Positions 1 to 13,700 of a stretch of 49,071 nucleotides of DNA are shown in pieces. The position numbers were made by a program, and so were the translations under genes. The DNA comes from Stieleria tagensis (GTDB lineage: Bacteria > Planctomycetota > Planctomycetia > Pirellulales > Pirellulaceae): NCBI RefSeq assembly GCF_024129865.1, contig NZ_JAMYFE010000092.1:1-49071 (forward strand), given 5' to 3'. The notes under the pieces were generated by a model. It saw only the letters and a program-made list of their open reading frames with translations. It was not told where the DNA came from and did no database searches. Position 1 is the stretch's first letter. Each line of letters starts with the position of its first letter.

Positions 1-38
1 AGGTTCGACAGTGACCCCGGGCTAAGCTGGACCGGAGC

Positions 39-413
39 TTGTTTCAAGCGGGACAATGGACAGATTGGTTCGACCACTTCGATGACATTTTGTGGATGAT
101 CATCGGCCCTGCGTTCAATGGAGCATGGTTGGGCGCCGTTGCAGGCGTTGGACTGTGGCTCACTGTGACGCGTCAAAAAATCGGCCCGCTTTACGGTGCA
201 CTCGGCGCTGCAATCACTCTCTCGATTCTTTCCGCTGTGGTGACGTTTTTAGTCGGCGGTTTGACCTCGCCTCCTGGTGCCGACGTAGGTGGAGCTGGAA
301 TTGGTCCTAGTGCGGGTCATTTCATCGGTGTTTTTTTCGTCTACCTTTTCGGCGTGTTACCCGTTCCTATCGTCGTCGGTGCAGCGTTCGGATGGTTTCG
401 CCACCGATGCTAA
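39..413 (+). CDS. Small hydrophobic membrane protein, unknown function
   Basis: A 124-residue protein if translation begins at the TTG at 39; an in-frame stop at 12-14 means the gene cannot start upstream of the window. An in-frame ATG at 96 is an alternative start and would leave 105 residues. The sequence shows three hydrophobic stretches, at roughly residues 17-42, 52-73 and 92-120, separated by short loops, including a Gly-rich loop with the motif GGAGIGP. This implies an integral inner-membrane protein. I do not recognise the family. It ends in a basic cluster (WFRHRC), suggesting a cytoplasmic C-terminus. The next gene (pirin) is on the opposite strand and convergent, so this gene gets no functional hint from it. 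Confidence 0.55.
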   Translation: MFQAGQWTDWFDHFDDILWMIIGPAFNGAWLGAVAGVGLWLTVTRQKIGPLYGALGAAITLSILSAVVTFLVGGLTSPPGADVGGAGIGPSAGHFIGVFFVYLFGVLPVPIVVGAAFGWFRHRC

Positions 414-484
414 CGCAACTCATTTAAATTGGCCGCAGGCGCAGTGGCGGGAGTCAGATCTGGGGTTGATTGCGTAGACGATGA

Positions 485-1342
485 TTAAGCCAGGTGTCCC
501 ATCTTTCCCGCTTGGTAATCTCGAATTGCTTGATGAATTTCCTCGCGAGAGTTCATCACAAATGGACCTTGCCCCACAACGGGTTCTTCGAGGGGCTCGC
601 CGGTTAAGACCAGCAGTTGCGATTCGGTTTCCGATTCGATTGTGATCGAGTCGCCGTCGCGATCGAACAAGGCTAACTCGACGGCTTTCAGGGGTGATTC
701 GTTGACTTTCACGTTGCCTGATTGAGCAATCACGATCGTCGTGTGTCCGACTGGCACTTTTAGTGTGGCGTTCGCACCCGATCTGAATTTCAAATCCCAG
801 ACATTGATCGGGGAGAACGTGCTGGCTGCTCCCACGGCGTCCCCGAATTGTCCTGCAATCACACGAACCGATCCCGCACCACCGTCAATGTCGACGCGCG
901 GAAATTGGCTGTCACGCAAGTCCTGGTACTTTGCTGGCGTTGCTTTGTCGGCACTGCGGAGATTGACCCAAAGCTGCACCATTTCGAGTGTGCCGCCCCG
1001 CCGTGTGAATGCCTCGCTGTGATACTCTTCGTGAACGATGCCATTTCCCGCTGTCATCCACTGAACATCCCCGGGACCGAGATGTCCGCTGCCACCGCTG
1101 GAATCACGGTGGGCCAGTTCGCCTTGATAAAGAATCGTGACCGTCTCAAATCCCTTGTGTGGATGCACATCCACACCCCGTTTTTCATTAGATGCAGAGA
1201 ACTGATGTGGCCCTGCATAGTCGAGCAACAGAAACGGATCGAACTCGTTCCCGCTGCCGTACGAAAAAAGACTTCGGACGGGAAAGCCATCACCGACCCA
1301 GTGCAGTGGAACATTGCGGATGATGCGTTGAATCTTCTTCAT
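485..1342 (-). CDS. Pirin family protein (bicupin)
   Basis: Pirins are cupin-fold iron proteins; characterised members include a quercetin 2,3-dioxygenase and transcriptional co-regulators. This 285-residue protein begins MKKIQRI and has the expected N-terminal cupin metal site: HPHKG (residues about 56-60) and GIVHEE, matching the two His, one His and one Glu iron ligands known in pirin. The C-terminal half carries the second cupin (from about residue 170), with typical GPFVMN near the end. The open frame extends upstream to 1573, but the extension is Cys- and Arg-rich and unlike pirins. I therefore choose the ATG at 1342; an ATG at 1354 is also possible. The substrate cannot be read from the sequence. 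It is divergent from the giant gene that follows. Confidence 0.9.
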   Translation of the reverse strand: MKKIQRIIRNVPLHWVGDGFPVRSLFSYGSGNEFDPFLLLDYAGPHQFSASNEKRGVDVHPHKGFETVTILYQGELAHRDSSGGSGHLGPGDVQWMTAGNGIVHEEYHSEAFTRRGGTLEMVQLWVNLRSADKATPAKYQDLRDSQFPRVDIDGGAGSVRVIAGQFGDAVGAASTFSPINVWDLKFRSGANATLKVPVGHTTIVIAQSGNVKVNESPLKAVELALFDRDGDSITIESETESQLLVLTGEPLEEPVVGQGPFVMNSREEIHQAIRDYQAGKMGHLA

Positions 1343-1765
1343 TGCGTCTCTCATTGAACACTGCGTTGATGCTGGGATTTCGTCAGTTGCGCTGCAACTC
1401 AACTGCCATGGATGCAGTAACCGCTGGCATGATGAAAGCCGCAAGTGAATTGCATTTGCGACTCCTTTACTTCTAGCGCTCAACAATCGGCAACGCAAGT
1501 ATGGGCGGCCGGTCAGCAATAACCGCTCCATTGTCCTGGCACAGCCTTCACACCCCAGTCTCGCGTCATTCAAGCTTCACCGAGGGTGCATCCAGCACCC
1601 CACTCGTAGAGGGGGGCCCCGCTTTGGATCCCAATTCGAGGGCAGTTGGGTTTCTCGAAGCAGCGGGCGAAGTTGCCATTTGTGCACCATCAGTGGGCAA
1701 GGTTAGGGTATCCTGATGTCCCTTGGTGGTAATTCGAAGGTGACTCACACGCAATTAGTGACCAC
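1343..1765. other. Intergenic region between divergent pirin and giant gene
   Basis: About 420 bases with no convincing gene. The short frames that cross it are Ser/Arg-rich and have no recognisable domain. It must hold the promoters of the two divergent flanking genes, but I see no clear promoter boxes. A stop codon at 1730-1732 in the frame of the giant gene, with no start codon between it and 1766, fixes the start of that gene at 1766 or later. Confidence 0.5.
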
Positions 1766-4700
1766 ATGGGATCTACGCAATCCACAGGCTTTCGACGGAA
1801 AGCGAAACGGCAGCGATTTCGCGATCATCTCATTTCGCGGTCTCAACGGCGGCCTGCACGCCGTTTTGAAAGCTTGGAGCCCCGGCATCTGCTGGCCGGG
1901 GCAGGACCCGACGTGCAATCGATTTCACTGATCGATCCTGCGCCAATCGTTGCTCCTACGTTCCGTTTTGAAGTTGTCTTTAGTGATCCGGTGAGCGGTG
2001 TTGTGGCCGAACGGTTTGCATTTGCGACGACCGGAGACGTGACGCCGACCATCGATTCAGTGACCGGGGACGGCGCTGACTATGTGGTGACGGTCACAAA
2101 TTCCGGCGGCAGCGGCATGATCAGCTTGTCGGTGATTGATGATGATTCCATCGTCGATGCATCGCTCAATCCGTTGGGTGGAGTCGGCAACAACAACGGC
2201 GATTTCGCTTCGGGCAGTTTCGAAGTGGTCACGACCGGCAGCATTGCGGGACAGGTCATCAATGATCTCGACAGCGACGGGTATGCCGATCTTGGTGAAC
2301 CAGGGATTGCGGGTGTCACGGTCTATGTTGACCAGAATCTCAACGAGCAGTTTGACGTTGGCGAGCCATCAGCGCTGACCCAAACCGACGATCCGGGAAC
2401 AACCGGAATGGATGAGTCGGGAAACTATTTGATCGCTGACGTGGCGCCCGGTCCTCATAGCGTTCGGATGGTACAGCCGGTGGGATGGCAGCAGACGAAC
2501 CCGGCGCTACGAACCGCCGGAAGTGGGCAGTTGTCGCAGATTCAATTGCTCCAGGACAACGTCGGTGGCAACAACTTTTTAGAAGAAGTTGCTGGGGTCA
2601 CCGAAAGTCCTGACGGAAACTTTGTCTACATCGCGGCCTATGCGGACAACGCCGTGACCGTTTACTCGCGCGACGCGTCAACCGGCGCACTGACTCGGGT
2701 TCAAACCGTCGCCAACGGCAGCGGCGGCGTATCGGGATTGATTGGGGCACAGTCGATCGCAATCACTCAGGACAGCCAGCATCTGTACGTGGTGTCGGCG
2801 CTCGACGATACCTTGGTGATGTTTGCCCGCGACCAAGTCACTGGGCTACTGGATTATCTAGGGCAGCTAAAACAGGGTGTTGGCGGCGTCGACGGTTTGA
2901 ATGAAGCGACGGCGGTTCGTGCCAGTGCCGATGGCAAGAATCTATACGTGGCCGCCGTGTCCAGCAATTCGCTGGCGGTTTTTAACCGTGATCCTGCGAC
3001 GGGTTTGGTGACGTTTGCACAGAAGCTAAGCGGTTCTACCGGCGGATCGTTTTCGGTCGATTTAAGCGCCGACCAGCGACACGTTTATCTATCCTCTGGC
3101 AATTCAAACGCGGTCCATGTTTACCAACGTGATCTAGCGACCGGGCTTCTGACGCTGACACAAACGGTCAGCAATGCGACACCTGGTTTTTCGGGACTGA
3201 GTCAACCATGGGGCATTTCGGTCAGCCCCGACGGACAAAATGTGTACGTCGCTTCGCGGTTGAGTCAAGGCGTCGCGGTGCTCAACCGCGACGAAGTGAC
3301 GGGGCATGTTTCGTTCAACCAATTCGTGTCACATCCGTTTGTTACCAGCAACCCCGATCCTGTTTCCGTGTTGGTCAGTCCAGACGGGCACCATGTGGCG
3401 GTGACGTATCAAACCGCCGGTGGCTTGGCGATCTACAGCCGAAATCCCACGACTGGTGCGCTTTCGCTGGTCGAGTCCTACAAAAACAACGTCGGCGGAT
3501 TTAATCAGCTGTTTGGGGCTTGGGATGTTGAGTTCTCCAACGACGGCCGGTCACTGTATTTGGTCGCGGCCTACGATGACGCGGTGTACGCATTTGATCG
3601 CCAAGTCGGTGATTGGGTTCCGACGCAGGTTTCGGCGTCGGTGAGCGCCGGAGTCACCACCACCATGAACACCTTTGCCGCGGCGAATCTGTTTCCGATG
3701 TTGGAGTCGATGACTTACTCCGGTTCAACCCCCGTCACAGCCGACTCGATCGAATTTGAGGTCGTCTTCAGCGAGCCTGTGCTGGGCGTGGACGCTAGCG
3801 ATTTTGGATTCGGTGGTTCACTTGCCGGCGCGACGGTCAGCGAAGTCAGCGGCAGTGGGGCAACGTATACGGTGACGGTCGACTTGGCGTTGGGCCACCA
3901 AGGCAGCCTGTCGCTGCAAATCCAGACGGGAAATTCCATCACCGATTCCGAAGGCCAACCGCTGATGGGAAATGGATCGGCGGTGATCGACGTCGTCGAA
4001 GTGGATCGCGCAAATCCGACCCTTGTATCCGCAACAATGCTCGATACCAGTCCAACCAATCAAACGTCGCTTCGCTACTTGCTGACTTTCAGTGAACCGG
4101 TTTCCGGAATCACCACGGACGACTTTTCGGTGGTCACAAATGGTTTGACCGGCGGGCAAGTCGATTCGGTCGCGGGATCAGGCACCGATTGGACGGTCAC
4201 GGTTTCGTATGCATCGGGCCAGGGCACCATCGAGCTGTCACTGGACGATGATGACAGTATCCTCGATGCGGTCGGCCTTCCGCTTGATGGCGTCGGAGTG
4301 GCAACGACGGCGCTGGGCATATTCACGATTGAATTGAGTCAGATCCAAGGGTTTGTGTTTTCGGATCTGAATGACGATGGTTTCCAAGACGCTGCGGAAC
4401 CGGGTGTCGGCGGAATGACACTCTATTTGGACTTGAATCAAAACGCCGTTTTCGATCCCGGCGAACCCAGTGCGATCACCACCAGCGATGATCCGGTGAC
4501 CGTCGCAACCGACGAGTCTGGACGATACACGCTCTCTGATCTCGTCGATGGAACCTACCAGGTGCGTTGGGAACCGGTCGCTCCCTGGATCCAAACGCTA
4601 CCGTTTTCCGGTGGGCCTCAAACCGTTCCGGTCGCGGTTGCAAATGGCATCTCGTTGGCGAATTTTGGGATCCATGAAGTGCTGCCCGGTTCGATTTCAG

Positions 4701-7700
4701 GACACGTCTATGAAGACGCGAATCGCAATGCCCAGCAGGACAGCGGTGAACCGGGCGTCGGTGGCGTCACCGTTTACCTGGACATCAACGACAACGGTGT
4801 GCTGGATGTCGGCAGCGAGCCAACGGTCGAATCCGATTTTGATGATCCGGCCACCACGGAAGTGGACGAGTCGGGCAACTATGATTTTGCTGCGCTGCCA
4901 CCGGGTGACTACCGCATCCGACTTCAGGATCCAACCTACGACTTGGTCATACAAGCCGCCGGCTGGAGTGCCACTAGCTCTCACAGTGTTCCCGATCCCG
5001 TCAATCTGTCCAGCGATAACAAGTCGATTGCCAAGAGTCCGGACAATCAACATGCGGTCGTCTTTGATCATTTGACGAACAATGTCATCGTTTACCAGCT
5101 GCCTTCATCTGCGACCGGCACGGTCAGCCAAATCCAAGTTTTACCCGATCAGTTCGGCGATACAACCAACAAGTCTGGCGACCTGACGTTCTCACCCAAC
5201 GGAGCGTTCCTGTACATCCTGGAGCATCAAACGCGATCCATCCGGGTCTACTCTCGCGACAGTTCGACTGGAATGTTGACCGCTGTTGGAACGACCAACA
5301 TTCCCTACACGTACTCGTACAGTCTGCAGGCAACGCCAGCCGGTGATCAACTGTATGTGGGAGGGATCGATCACATCAGTCGCTATGACATCGATCCGGT
5401 CGACGGCACACTGTCCTTTGTTGGGGCGACCGGTGGCGTAGCAAGAGTCAAGGATATGGAGTTAAGTGCCGACGGCACTCGGTTGTACGCGGTTGATTCC
5501 GGTAACGTCCGACTTCGTGTCTTTCAGCGTGACTTGAGCAGCGGTCTACTGAGCCAACTGGAGGAGATTGGAGCGCCCACGGGTGAGTCCTTCTCTGGAA
5601 TGTTTGCAGCGGAACTTTCAGCGGACGGCAACGATCTCTACTTTGCCAACAACTGGACGGAGCAAAAAATTTGGCACTATCGCATTCAGCCTGACGGGAG
5701 TCTTCAATACGCTCAAGATTTGACCGTGGGGACGAGTACCGACCGAACCTATCCGCTGGACTTTGCGAGCAGTGCGGATGGCGAGCGAGTGTTTGTATCG
5801 ATGGGGCTGACCGACTCCGTGCTGGTGCTCGATCGTGACCAGGTAACCGGTGATCTGACTGTCGGTGAAATCTATGGCACGCAGGATCCATCCGGTTTGG
5901 GGATCAATGAATCGTCCTCGTCGATGATGATCGCGCTAGGATCGACATCGGTGCTGCGGGTCAATAGCCGCGCCGCAGAATTGGTGCATGCAAAGCTTGC
6001 GTTTGATCGGGTGGCCGACGTCCAAGTATTGGAGGGGCAGAACACCGCCCAGCAACTGCCGGTGGATTCCACGTCACCCAATGTCGCCTCGATCGCCAGC
6101 ACCCTACCGTATGTGATTGGAACGGAACAGCTTCCGTTTGTGGTCACTTTCACCGAGCCCGTGAGCGGTGTCGACGGGAGTGATTTTTTGCTCGATTCGA
6201 TCGGCGTTACCGACGCCACGATCTCTAGCATCACTGACCGCGGCAATGCCACGGTTTTTGACATCCTGGTCGATACCGGAACGGGCGACGGCACGATCGC
6301 GTTGCGTTTGGCAGACGATGATTCAATCGTCGACTCCTCGGGACGCCCCCTTGGCGGGATGGGGATCGGCAACGGAGACGCATCCTCAAGCGCGGTTCCA
6401 GTGGAACGCGATCCGCGGCGCAGTGTCACCGGCGTTGTGTTTGACGATGTCAACAACAATGGAATCCGAGATGCCGGTGAAGTCGGTGCGGAGAACGCGG
6501 GCGTCTACTTGGACTACAACCAAAACGGAGTTCGCAATACAGGTGAACCGCTATTGAGGACGCCTTACGACGATGCAAGTACAGAGGGCATCGACGAAGG
6601 TGGCGTGTTCACGTTCACCGACGTTCCGCTGGGAACCTTTGATGTCGTCGTCGCGGACTACTGGTTCAGCTATCTGAGTTCCCCCGGTCATCTCGTGACA
6701 GCGGAACTTGGGTTTGAGAACGAGTCGCTCGAGGTTGAGATTCCCGCAACGCGGAACCGAACGGCGATTCGCGGCTTCGTGTTTGAGGACTTAAACCAGA
6801 ATGGCGTCCGAGATATTGGTGAACCGGGTGTTGCCAATCAACGCATCTATCGCGATTCCAACAGCAACAACACGTTTGATTCGTTTGAAACCAACGTGCT
6901 GACATCGTCGGACGGGCAATACGAGATCACACCGGTGCCGTTTGATTGGAATCCGCTGTCCTCTGATTTTTTCACTTTCCGATATGACATGTACCCTGCC
7001 TGGATCACGACGTCGCCTGTCGAAACCGGTCGACTTTATGAAACTCCGGACCAGGTCGAAACGTTTGATGTCGGCTTGGTTACCAATGCGACATCGATCT
7101 TCGGCACAGTGTTTGATGACTTGGATGGGAACGGGACACAGGACAGCGGCGAGTTGCCCGTGGCTGGATGGACCGTGTTCTTGGATGCCGATGCGGATGG
7201 AGTTCGTGATGCGGGGGAGCCATTTACGACATCCGCTGCGGGCACCGGTGAGTATCATTTCGATCAGTTGCAGCTGGGATTTCACCGGGTGGTGATCGAG
7301 CAACAACCGGGATCGGTCGTGACGAGCGCATCGCCGGTGGTGGTCGAGTTGGCCGAACACACCGCTCAAGTCGAAGTCGACTTTGCCATCCATGCGAACC
7401 AAACCCAGGTCGCGGGAGTTGTTTTTGATGACTTGAACTTGGATGGTGTGCAAAATCCAGGCGAGCTCGGATATCCCGGTGCGACGGTCTATGTGGACGC
7501 GAACAACAACAGGCAGTTGGATCCAGGCGAGTTGTCGACCGTGTCCGCTGGCGATGGCAGCTATTTGCTACAGGATGTGATTCCGGGGCAAACGGCGATT
7601 CGGATCTCATTGCCGATTTCAGCGGCAATCACCTTGCCGAATGTGCATCAAACGCAAGTCTTTGTGATGCATGGCAGCAATCAAATCCAGCAAGTCGACC

Positions 7701-10700
7701 CGACCACAGGGGGCGTGATTCGCGAATCGGCGGTCGGCGGTCCATTGGGGTCCTATGTGGTCAGCGGTGCCTTGGCATTTGACGGGGACTGGATTTACGC
7801 TGCAGGGAAGATGAACACCGGCGCGCCGGCGGTCATCGTGATTGATCCCTTTTCCTTTCAGGCAATCGATCGCTTCGCGGTGGCTACAGGAAATCTGCCT
7901 GCCGAGGGAGCCGCTGTGTTGGGAAACAATCTGTATCTGCTCAATGCGATCGACAACATTATCTACAGCTATGATCTGACAACGCGATCGCAGAACGCTG
8001 CATTTTCGATTCCAGATATCAATGCGACGTCGGGCTACACGTCCAGCGAACTGGATCTGGCGTATTCGCTGGGGGAATCGGCTGACGGCGCGGCGCTCTT
8101 GGTACGCAATCTGTCGGACAGCGTGCTGGTTGTCGATCCGCAGACCGGGATCGTCTTGGATGATTTTCCCGTCCCATCCGGATCGCTACGGCACCTAGGC
8201 ATGGCGGGAGCGGAAGGCCAAGTCTTTCTCTCGCATGATGCTCCCGGGCAGTTGTCGACTTTGGATGCCAGTGGCAATGTGCTGCAGACTGAGAATCTAA
8301 GTGTTGCGCCCAACTCTGCGGCAGCAAACTTTTTCATCGATCATTCGTACCAGCTTACGCTGGCTCTCGATCAATCGTCTGTCGGCAACGATTTTGGCGT
8401 GTTACTGCAAGTTCGCACGGTTTCTGGCATCCAATTTCAAGATACAGATGCTGACGGGCAGTTTGATGCAGGTGAGGCTCCACTGGCTGGAATCACGGTC
8501 TATGCCGACGTGAACGACAACGGATTGCTGGACGCTGGGGAACCAGCAGACGTGAGCGGAGTGGACGGGACCTACGTTTTAAACCATGTGCCGCAGGACG
8601 ACGTTTGGATCCGCCGCATCTGGCCGTCGACGATCAGTCCGACGTCGTTCGATTCGGTGAGCGATTTGTTGGTTGGCCCCAGCGACGTGGCTGATTCATC
8701 GAGCCCGACGGGCGAATCGATGTTGATCAAATACTTCGATCCACAAACCGGTTCGATGGTTCGTGAGGTCCAAACCGAAATCCCGGTCCTATCGCCGAAT
8801 CTGTCAACCACTGATGGTCGCTACATCTACACCATCGACAACGACCGAGACGTGCTGATTCAACTCACGCCCCAAGGCGGTCTGGTTCGAGAATTGCCGA
8901 TCCCGCCGCTCAGTACCGGTGGGATACCCTACAGCCAAGGCCCGGCTGTGGTCGGTGGCAAGGTGTATTGGATCACGGGCAACGAATTTAAGATTCGTAC
9001 TTTGGATCCGGTGACCGGAAACCTGTTCCACGAGCGTCCGATTACGATCGCTTCCGCCCTGACCAGCGAACTGGCGTCGATCCCATCTTCGGGAAATCTC
9101 GTTGAATCGCCGGACGGTCTATCGATATGGATGTTCGTCAACCAGGACGACCGGGTCCTGGTCTTGGACCCATTGTCCGCGGAGATCGTTGACGTGTTCC
9201 ATTTCCCGCTGACCGCCAATGGCATCTGGTCCGCGGCAAGCTTCAGCGGCGAACTGTTTCTCCGCAATGCAAGCACCAATGGATCGCTTCAGGTTTTTGA
9301 CCAGAACCTGAACTTAGTGCGGACGATCGCCAACCCAAACGCACCCGGTTTGGGGGCCGCATCATTTGTGGAATACGGCACACCGATCACAGGATCCTCT
9401 GACATTACTTTGGACCAGGGATATCAGTCGTTTGGCGGAACGATCTTTGGCGTGATCGGCGAAGATGCCAATGGCAATGGAATCATTGACGGCGACGACA
9501 CGTTGATTCCAGGCGTGACGGTGTTCATCGACACCAACGGCAACGACTGGCCCGATGCCGGCGAAGTCTCCACGGTCAGTGCCGCCGACGGTTCCTACAC
9601 GCTAGAGAATCTCGCGCCCGGCAACTACCAGATCAGTACGCTGGCACCGGCAGGCTATCGAGCCAGCGATGTTTACACGCCCGACGGGCGTTTGTTCGGT
9701 GTCGAACCCTATCCCGATGGCAGTTCGCCGACCGGGCTGTACGCGGAGTTTTGGGAATTCAATCCGATCAATGGCGACGTCTTACAACATGTGCTGACGG
9801 ACATCCCCTTGACCACTGGCGCCGTGGGACTGGCGTTTGACGGGACCCGATTGCTGCTAGTCGATGATGTCGATGACATCATGTATCAATTGACAACGGA
9901 TGGTCGGTTGATTCAGAGTCTGCCGCTCGGCGAGCCGTTCATCAACCCAACCAACGGTCAGCTCGAATACTCGCCGGTCAATGGGTTTGGTCCCGCCGTG
10001 GTGGGCGGGTCGGTGTTTTACATTCAGACCGGAGTGGGCGGCTGGTTGTCGCTGGCGGAATACGATCCCCACGCCAATGCGTTTTTGAGTGTCCGCCCGG
10101 TAACAATCCAGTACCCACCTCCCCCGCTAACGCATGCAATCGAAGTTCCAACGGCACTCAAGGCGGTGACCGAGTCGGCGGATGGAAATTCGATCCTGAT
10201 CGCCACCGACGACGATCAATGGTTCACTCTAGACCCGACATCAGCAACGGCGACCTTTTCGCCGGCGCCTGGCGCAAACGGACCACTGGATAAAATTGCG
10301 GCCGCGACACTAGGCGGCGAGATCTATGTTGCCGATCGTGATTTCAACATCCACGTGTTTGATTCGGCACTGAACCTGAATCGCGTTTTCAACGTTCCAC
10401 ACCGTCAATACAGCCTGGCCGGCGGTGAACACCGAGTGGCCCGCGCCAGCGTTTCTGTTTCTGAAAACCAAGCCGTCTCGGTCGAATTCCAAATGCTTTC
10501 GACCCACTCGACCATTTCCGGAACGATCATCGGCGATGCGAATAGCAATCGAATCCTCGACGGTGGGGAAACCACTCTGGCCGGCGTCGAAGTTTATTTG
10601 GACCTCAATCGCAACGGGTCACTGGACATCAATGAACCGCAGCAGGTGACGGACGCGACGGGAACCTACGCTTTCAGCGGACTCGGACCCGGCGAGTATG

Positions 10701-13700
10701 ACGTCAGGGTCGTCCCGACAGCCGATGTGATGGCCCATGCTTGGACAGACGACACGGTCGAATTGTTTGAGTATCTGAAGCCTGCTAGCGAAGACGCGGT
10801 GATCCAACAGATCGATCCGCTAACCGGAGAGTTGCTGCACCAGTTTCCATCGCCCTATCCCACCGACATCGCAGTTGGTTTGGCAGTGGACGCCAATTGG
10901 TTGTACTTGGTCAACAGGTCCACGATCGACATCTTGTCCAAACAGACGGGTGAAATCGTCGATTCCATCAATGTTCCCGGTGGTACAAACGATGGCTTGG
11001 CAATCATCGGCCAGCGAGCCTTTGTCGTCGACTCGGCGGCCAATACGATCGACGTTGTCGACCTCACGCGGCGGCGTTTGGTGACGACGTGGGATCTTGG
11101 TGAAATCAACGAGGGCATTCCCGGTCTATACAACATCGGCTGGTCCTTGGCGGAAGCCGCGGACGGCGAAAACTTGGCCGTCAACGTCACCAACGGAGAC
11201 ATGTTGATTGTCGATCCCGACACCGGATTGATCCTGCAAACGTTCAGCAACATCTACATGGGATCCGGTGCCGCAGGTGCAGCAGGCGAGTTGTACGAAC
11301 CGAATTCCATCAGTGGCCAGGATCAGCTTAGTCACGCCGTGCGTGATCCATTCGGTTCGTTCGTTCGTATAATTCCGGCCCCGGGCTATGGATACGTCTA
11401 CGGGCTGGGGGCTGCCGAAGTCACGGCCAGTTCGCATCGTGTTCGTGTGCAGGCTGGCAAGGATCTGGCCGGAATGGATTTTGGCATTACCGCAGATACA
11501 CATACGGTCAGCGGAACCCAGTACATCGACAGCAACCAGAACGGGATCTTTGACACCGGCGAAGCGCCGCTCGCAGGCGTCACTGTCTTTGTCGACTACG
11601 ACGGGAATGGTTTCCGTGATCTCGATGAACCGTTTGATGTCAGTGGTGTTGACGGCAGTTACATCATTTCCGGTGTGCAACCGGGCAATCACCTTGTCGA
11701 CACTGAACCTTTGGCCGGATATGTGCAATTGGGGGTTAGCGGTTCGGAAGAATCGCTGATTGGCGTGACTCGGGTCAGCAATCCCAATGGCCCCCCCGGT
11801 CCGGAGTACCTGCTACAGATACGATTCGTTTCATCGGAAGGGATCGTCCAGTCAGTCATCACGACGGAGATTGAAACCGTCTATCCCGACTCAGTCACAA
11901 GAATTGGCAACCGATTACTGGTGGTTGATAACGGACGCGGCGTCTTGATCCAAGTCGCTCTCGACGGAACCTTCATCAGCGAAACACCGTTGCCAGTCAA
12001 TTCCAGCGGTGCGACGGTGACTGGCTATGGATTGGCCGTCATTGACCAAACGGTCTATCTATCGATCGGTGGCCCGAATGAACTGGCACGCTTCGATCCG
12101 CTCAGCTCTCAGTTCTACGGTGCGATGCCAATCTCGGCGTATCCAGACCAACCATCGGTCCCTTTGCTGCCCAGCTTGTCGACCTCCGTCACTGAATCCA
12201 TCGACGGATCGTCGCTGATCGTTTTCTCCCGCGACGACGATCGCGTTTTCGTTGTCGACCCCAAGACAGCCCGCGTGACCGCAGCCCATCACGTCCCGGA
12301 CACCTTCGGATTTGTTTGGTCAGCTGCTGTGTTTGAGGGGCAATACCTTGTTCGGGGTCTGGGAACGGGCGGCGGTTTAGTGAAGCTGGATGCGAACTTC
12401 CAGGTCGTTTCTCAAGGTGGGAATCCGTTTGTCAATGGTTTTATCGGTGGGCACTTTGAACGGACCGGTGTTCCCATCACCGCCACCGCTGGTACACAAT
12501 CGTCAGTTGAACTGGCACATCGTTCCACTTTCAGTCGCGTCGGCGGCATTGTCAGCCATGATCTGAACGGCAACGGCAGTGTGGATGCCGGCGAAGAAGT
12601 CGCTGATGCGGTTGTCTTTTTGGACAGCAATCGAGATGGCGTTCGCAATGCCGGGGAAGCCTGGACACAAACCGACGCCGGTGGAATCTATGCCTTTGAA
12701 TCACTGCTGCCAGGCGACTACTGGGTCGCGGTTGAATCAACGCTGCAGGTCACGGCATCTTCACAGGCAACCCGCTTGTTCGGCTTGCAGGTTTTTGAGG
12801 GCACGTCCACCATTGCGCAACATGATCCCATCACCGGGCAAACGCTACGGTCCTTTGCCGCTCCCGGAGATTCCACGGTCGCTTCCGGTTTGGCGGTAGA
12901 CCAGCGTGGACTGTACTACTCGTCGACCGCTGGCGTTTGGGTGCTCGATCCAGTCAGTGGGGAGACCGAACTCTTCTTCGACCTTCCCGATGCCGCCTAC
13001 GAGGGATTGACCGCGCTAGCTGGCGACGTGTTCGTTCTCAATCGCGACGCGGGGACGATCACCCGACTAGATGTTCAAAACGGAGTGGTGCTGAACACGC
13101 TGGACATCAATACGATCAACAGCAGCAGTCACGTCTTCGGTAGCAACCTAAGTCAATCGCTGGATGGCACACGGTTGTTCACACGCACGGGATCCGGCGA
13201 AGGGCTAGTCATCCATCCGGACTCGGGAGTGATTGAATCGATCCTGCCAGCCACAAACCAGTCATGGGGACTCGCTGCGGCAGATGGTGAATTCTACGGT
13301 TCTTCGACCAATTCGATCCGCGTGCAAACGGAATCGGGCGATACGATTCGTTCGTTGCCGGTTGGATACCGTCCATTCGCAGTCGCGGCCGATACTGCGG
13401 ACGCCGAATTCCAGTCGCTACACGTCGTCCCCGATGCGCAGTTCAACGGACAAAATTTTGTGATCGCGGCACCGCCCACGTTCCCGAATTCATCGCTTTC
13501 GGGAACTCTGTGGCAGGACGACAACAGCAACGGCCTATTTGATCCAAATGAATCCGGCGTTGCGGGCCGGACGGTCTACCTGGACCTCAATCGTAATGGT
13601 CAATTCGATGCAGGCGAACCATCGCTGGTCACTGCCAGTGATGATGCCGGCACGCCGATCGATGAAACTGGCACGTATCGGTTCACCGAATCATCACCCG

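Noticed and set aside
11126-11728. Long antisense frame of 200 codons within the giant gene
   Set aside because: It lies opposite a clearly coding, domain-rich sequence and has no recognisable domain. Many similar antisense frames cross the gene and reflect its codon usage.
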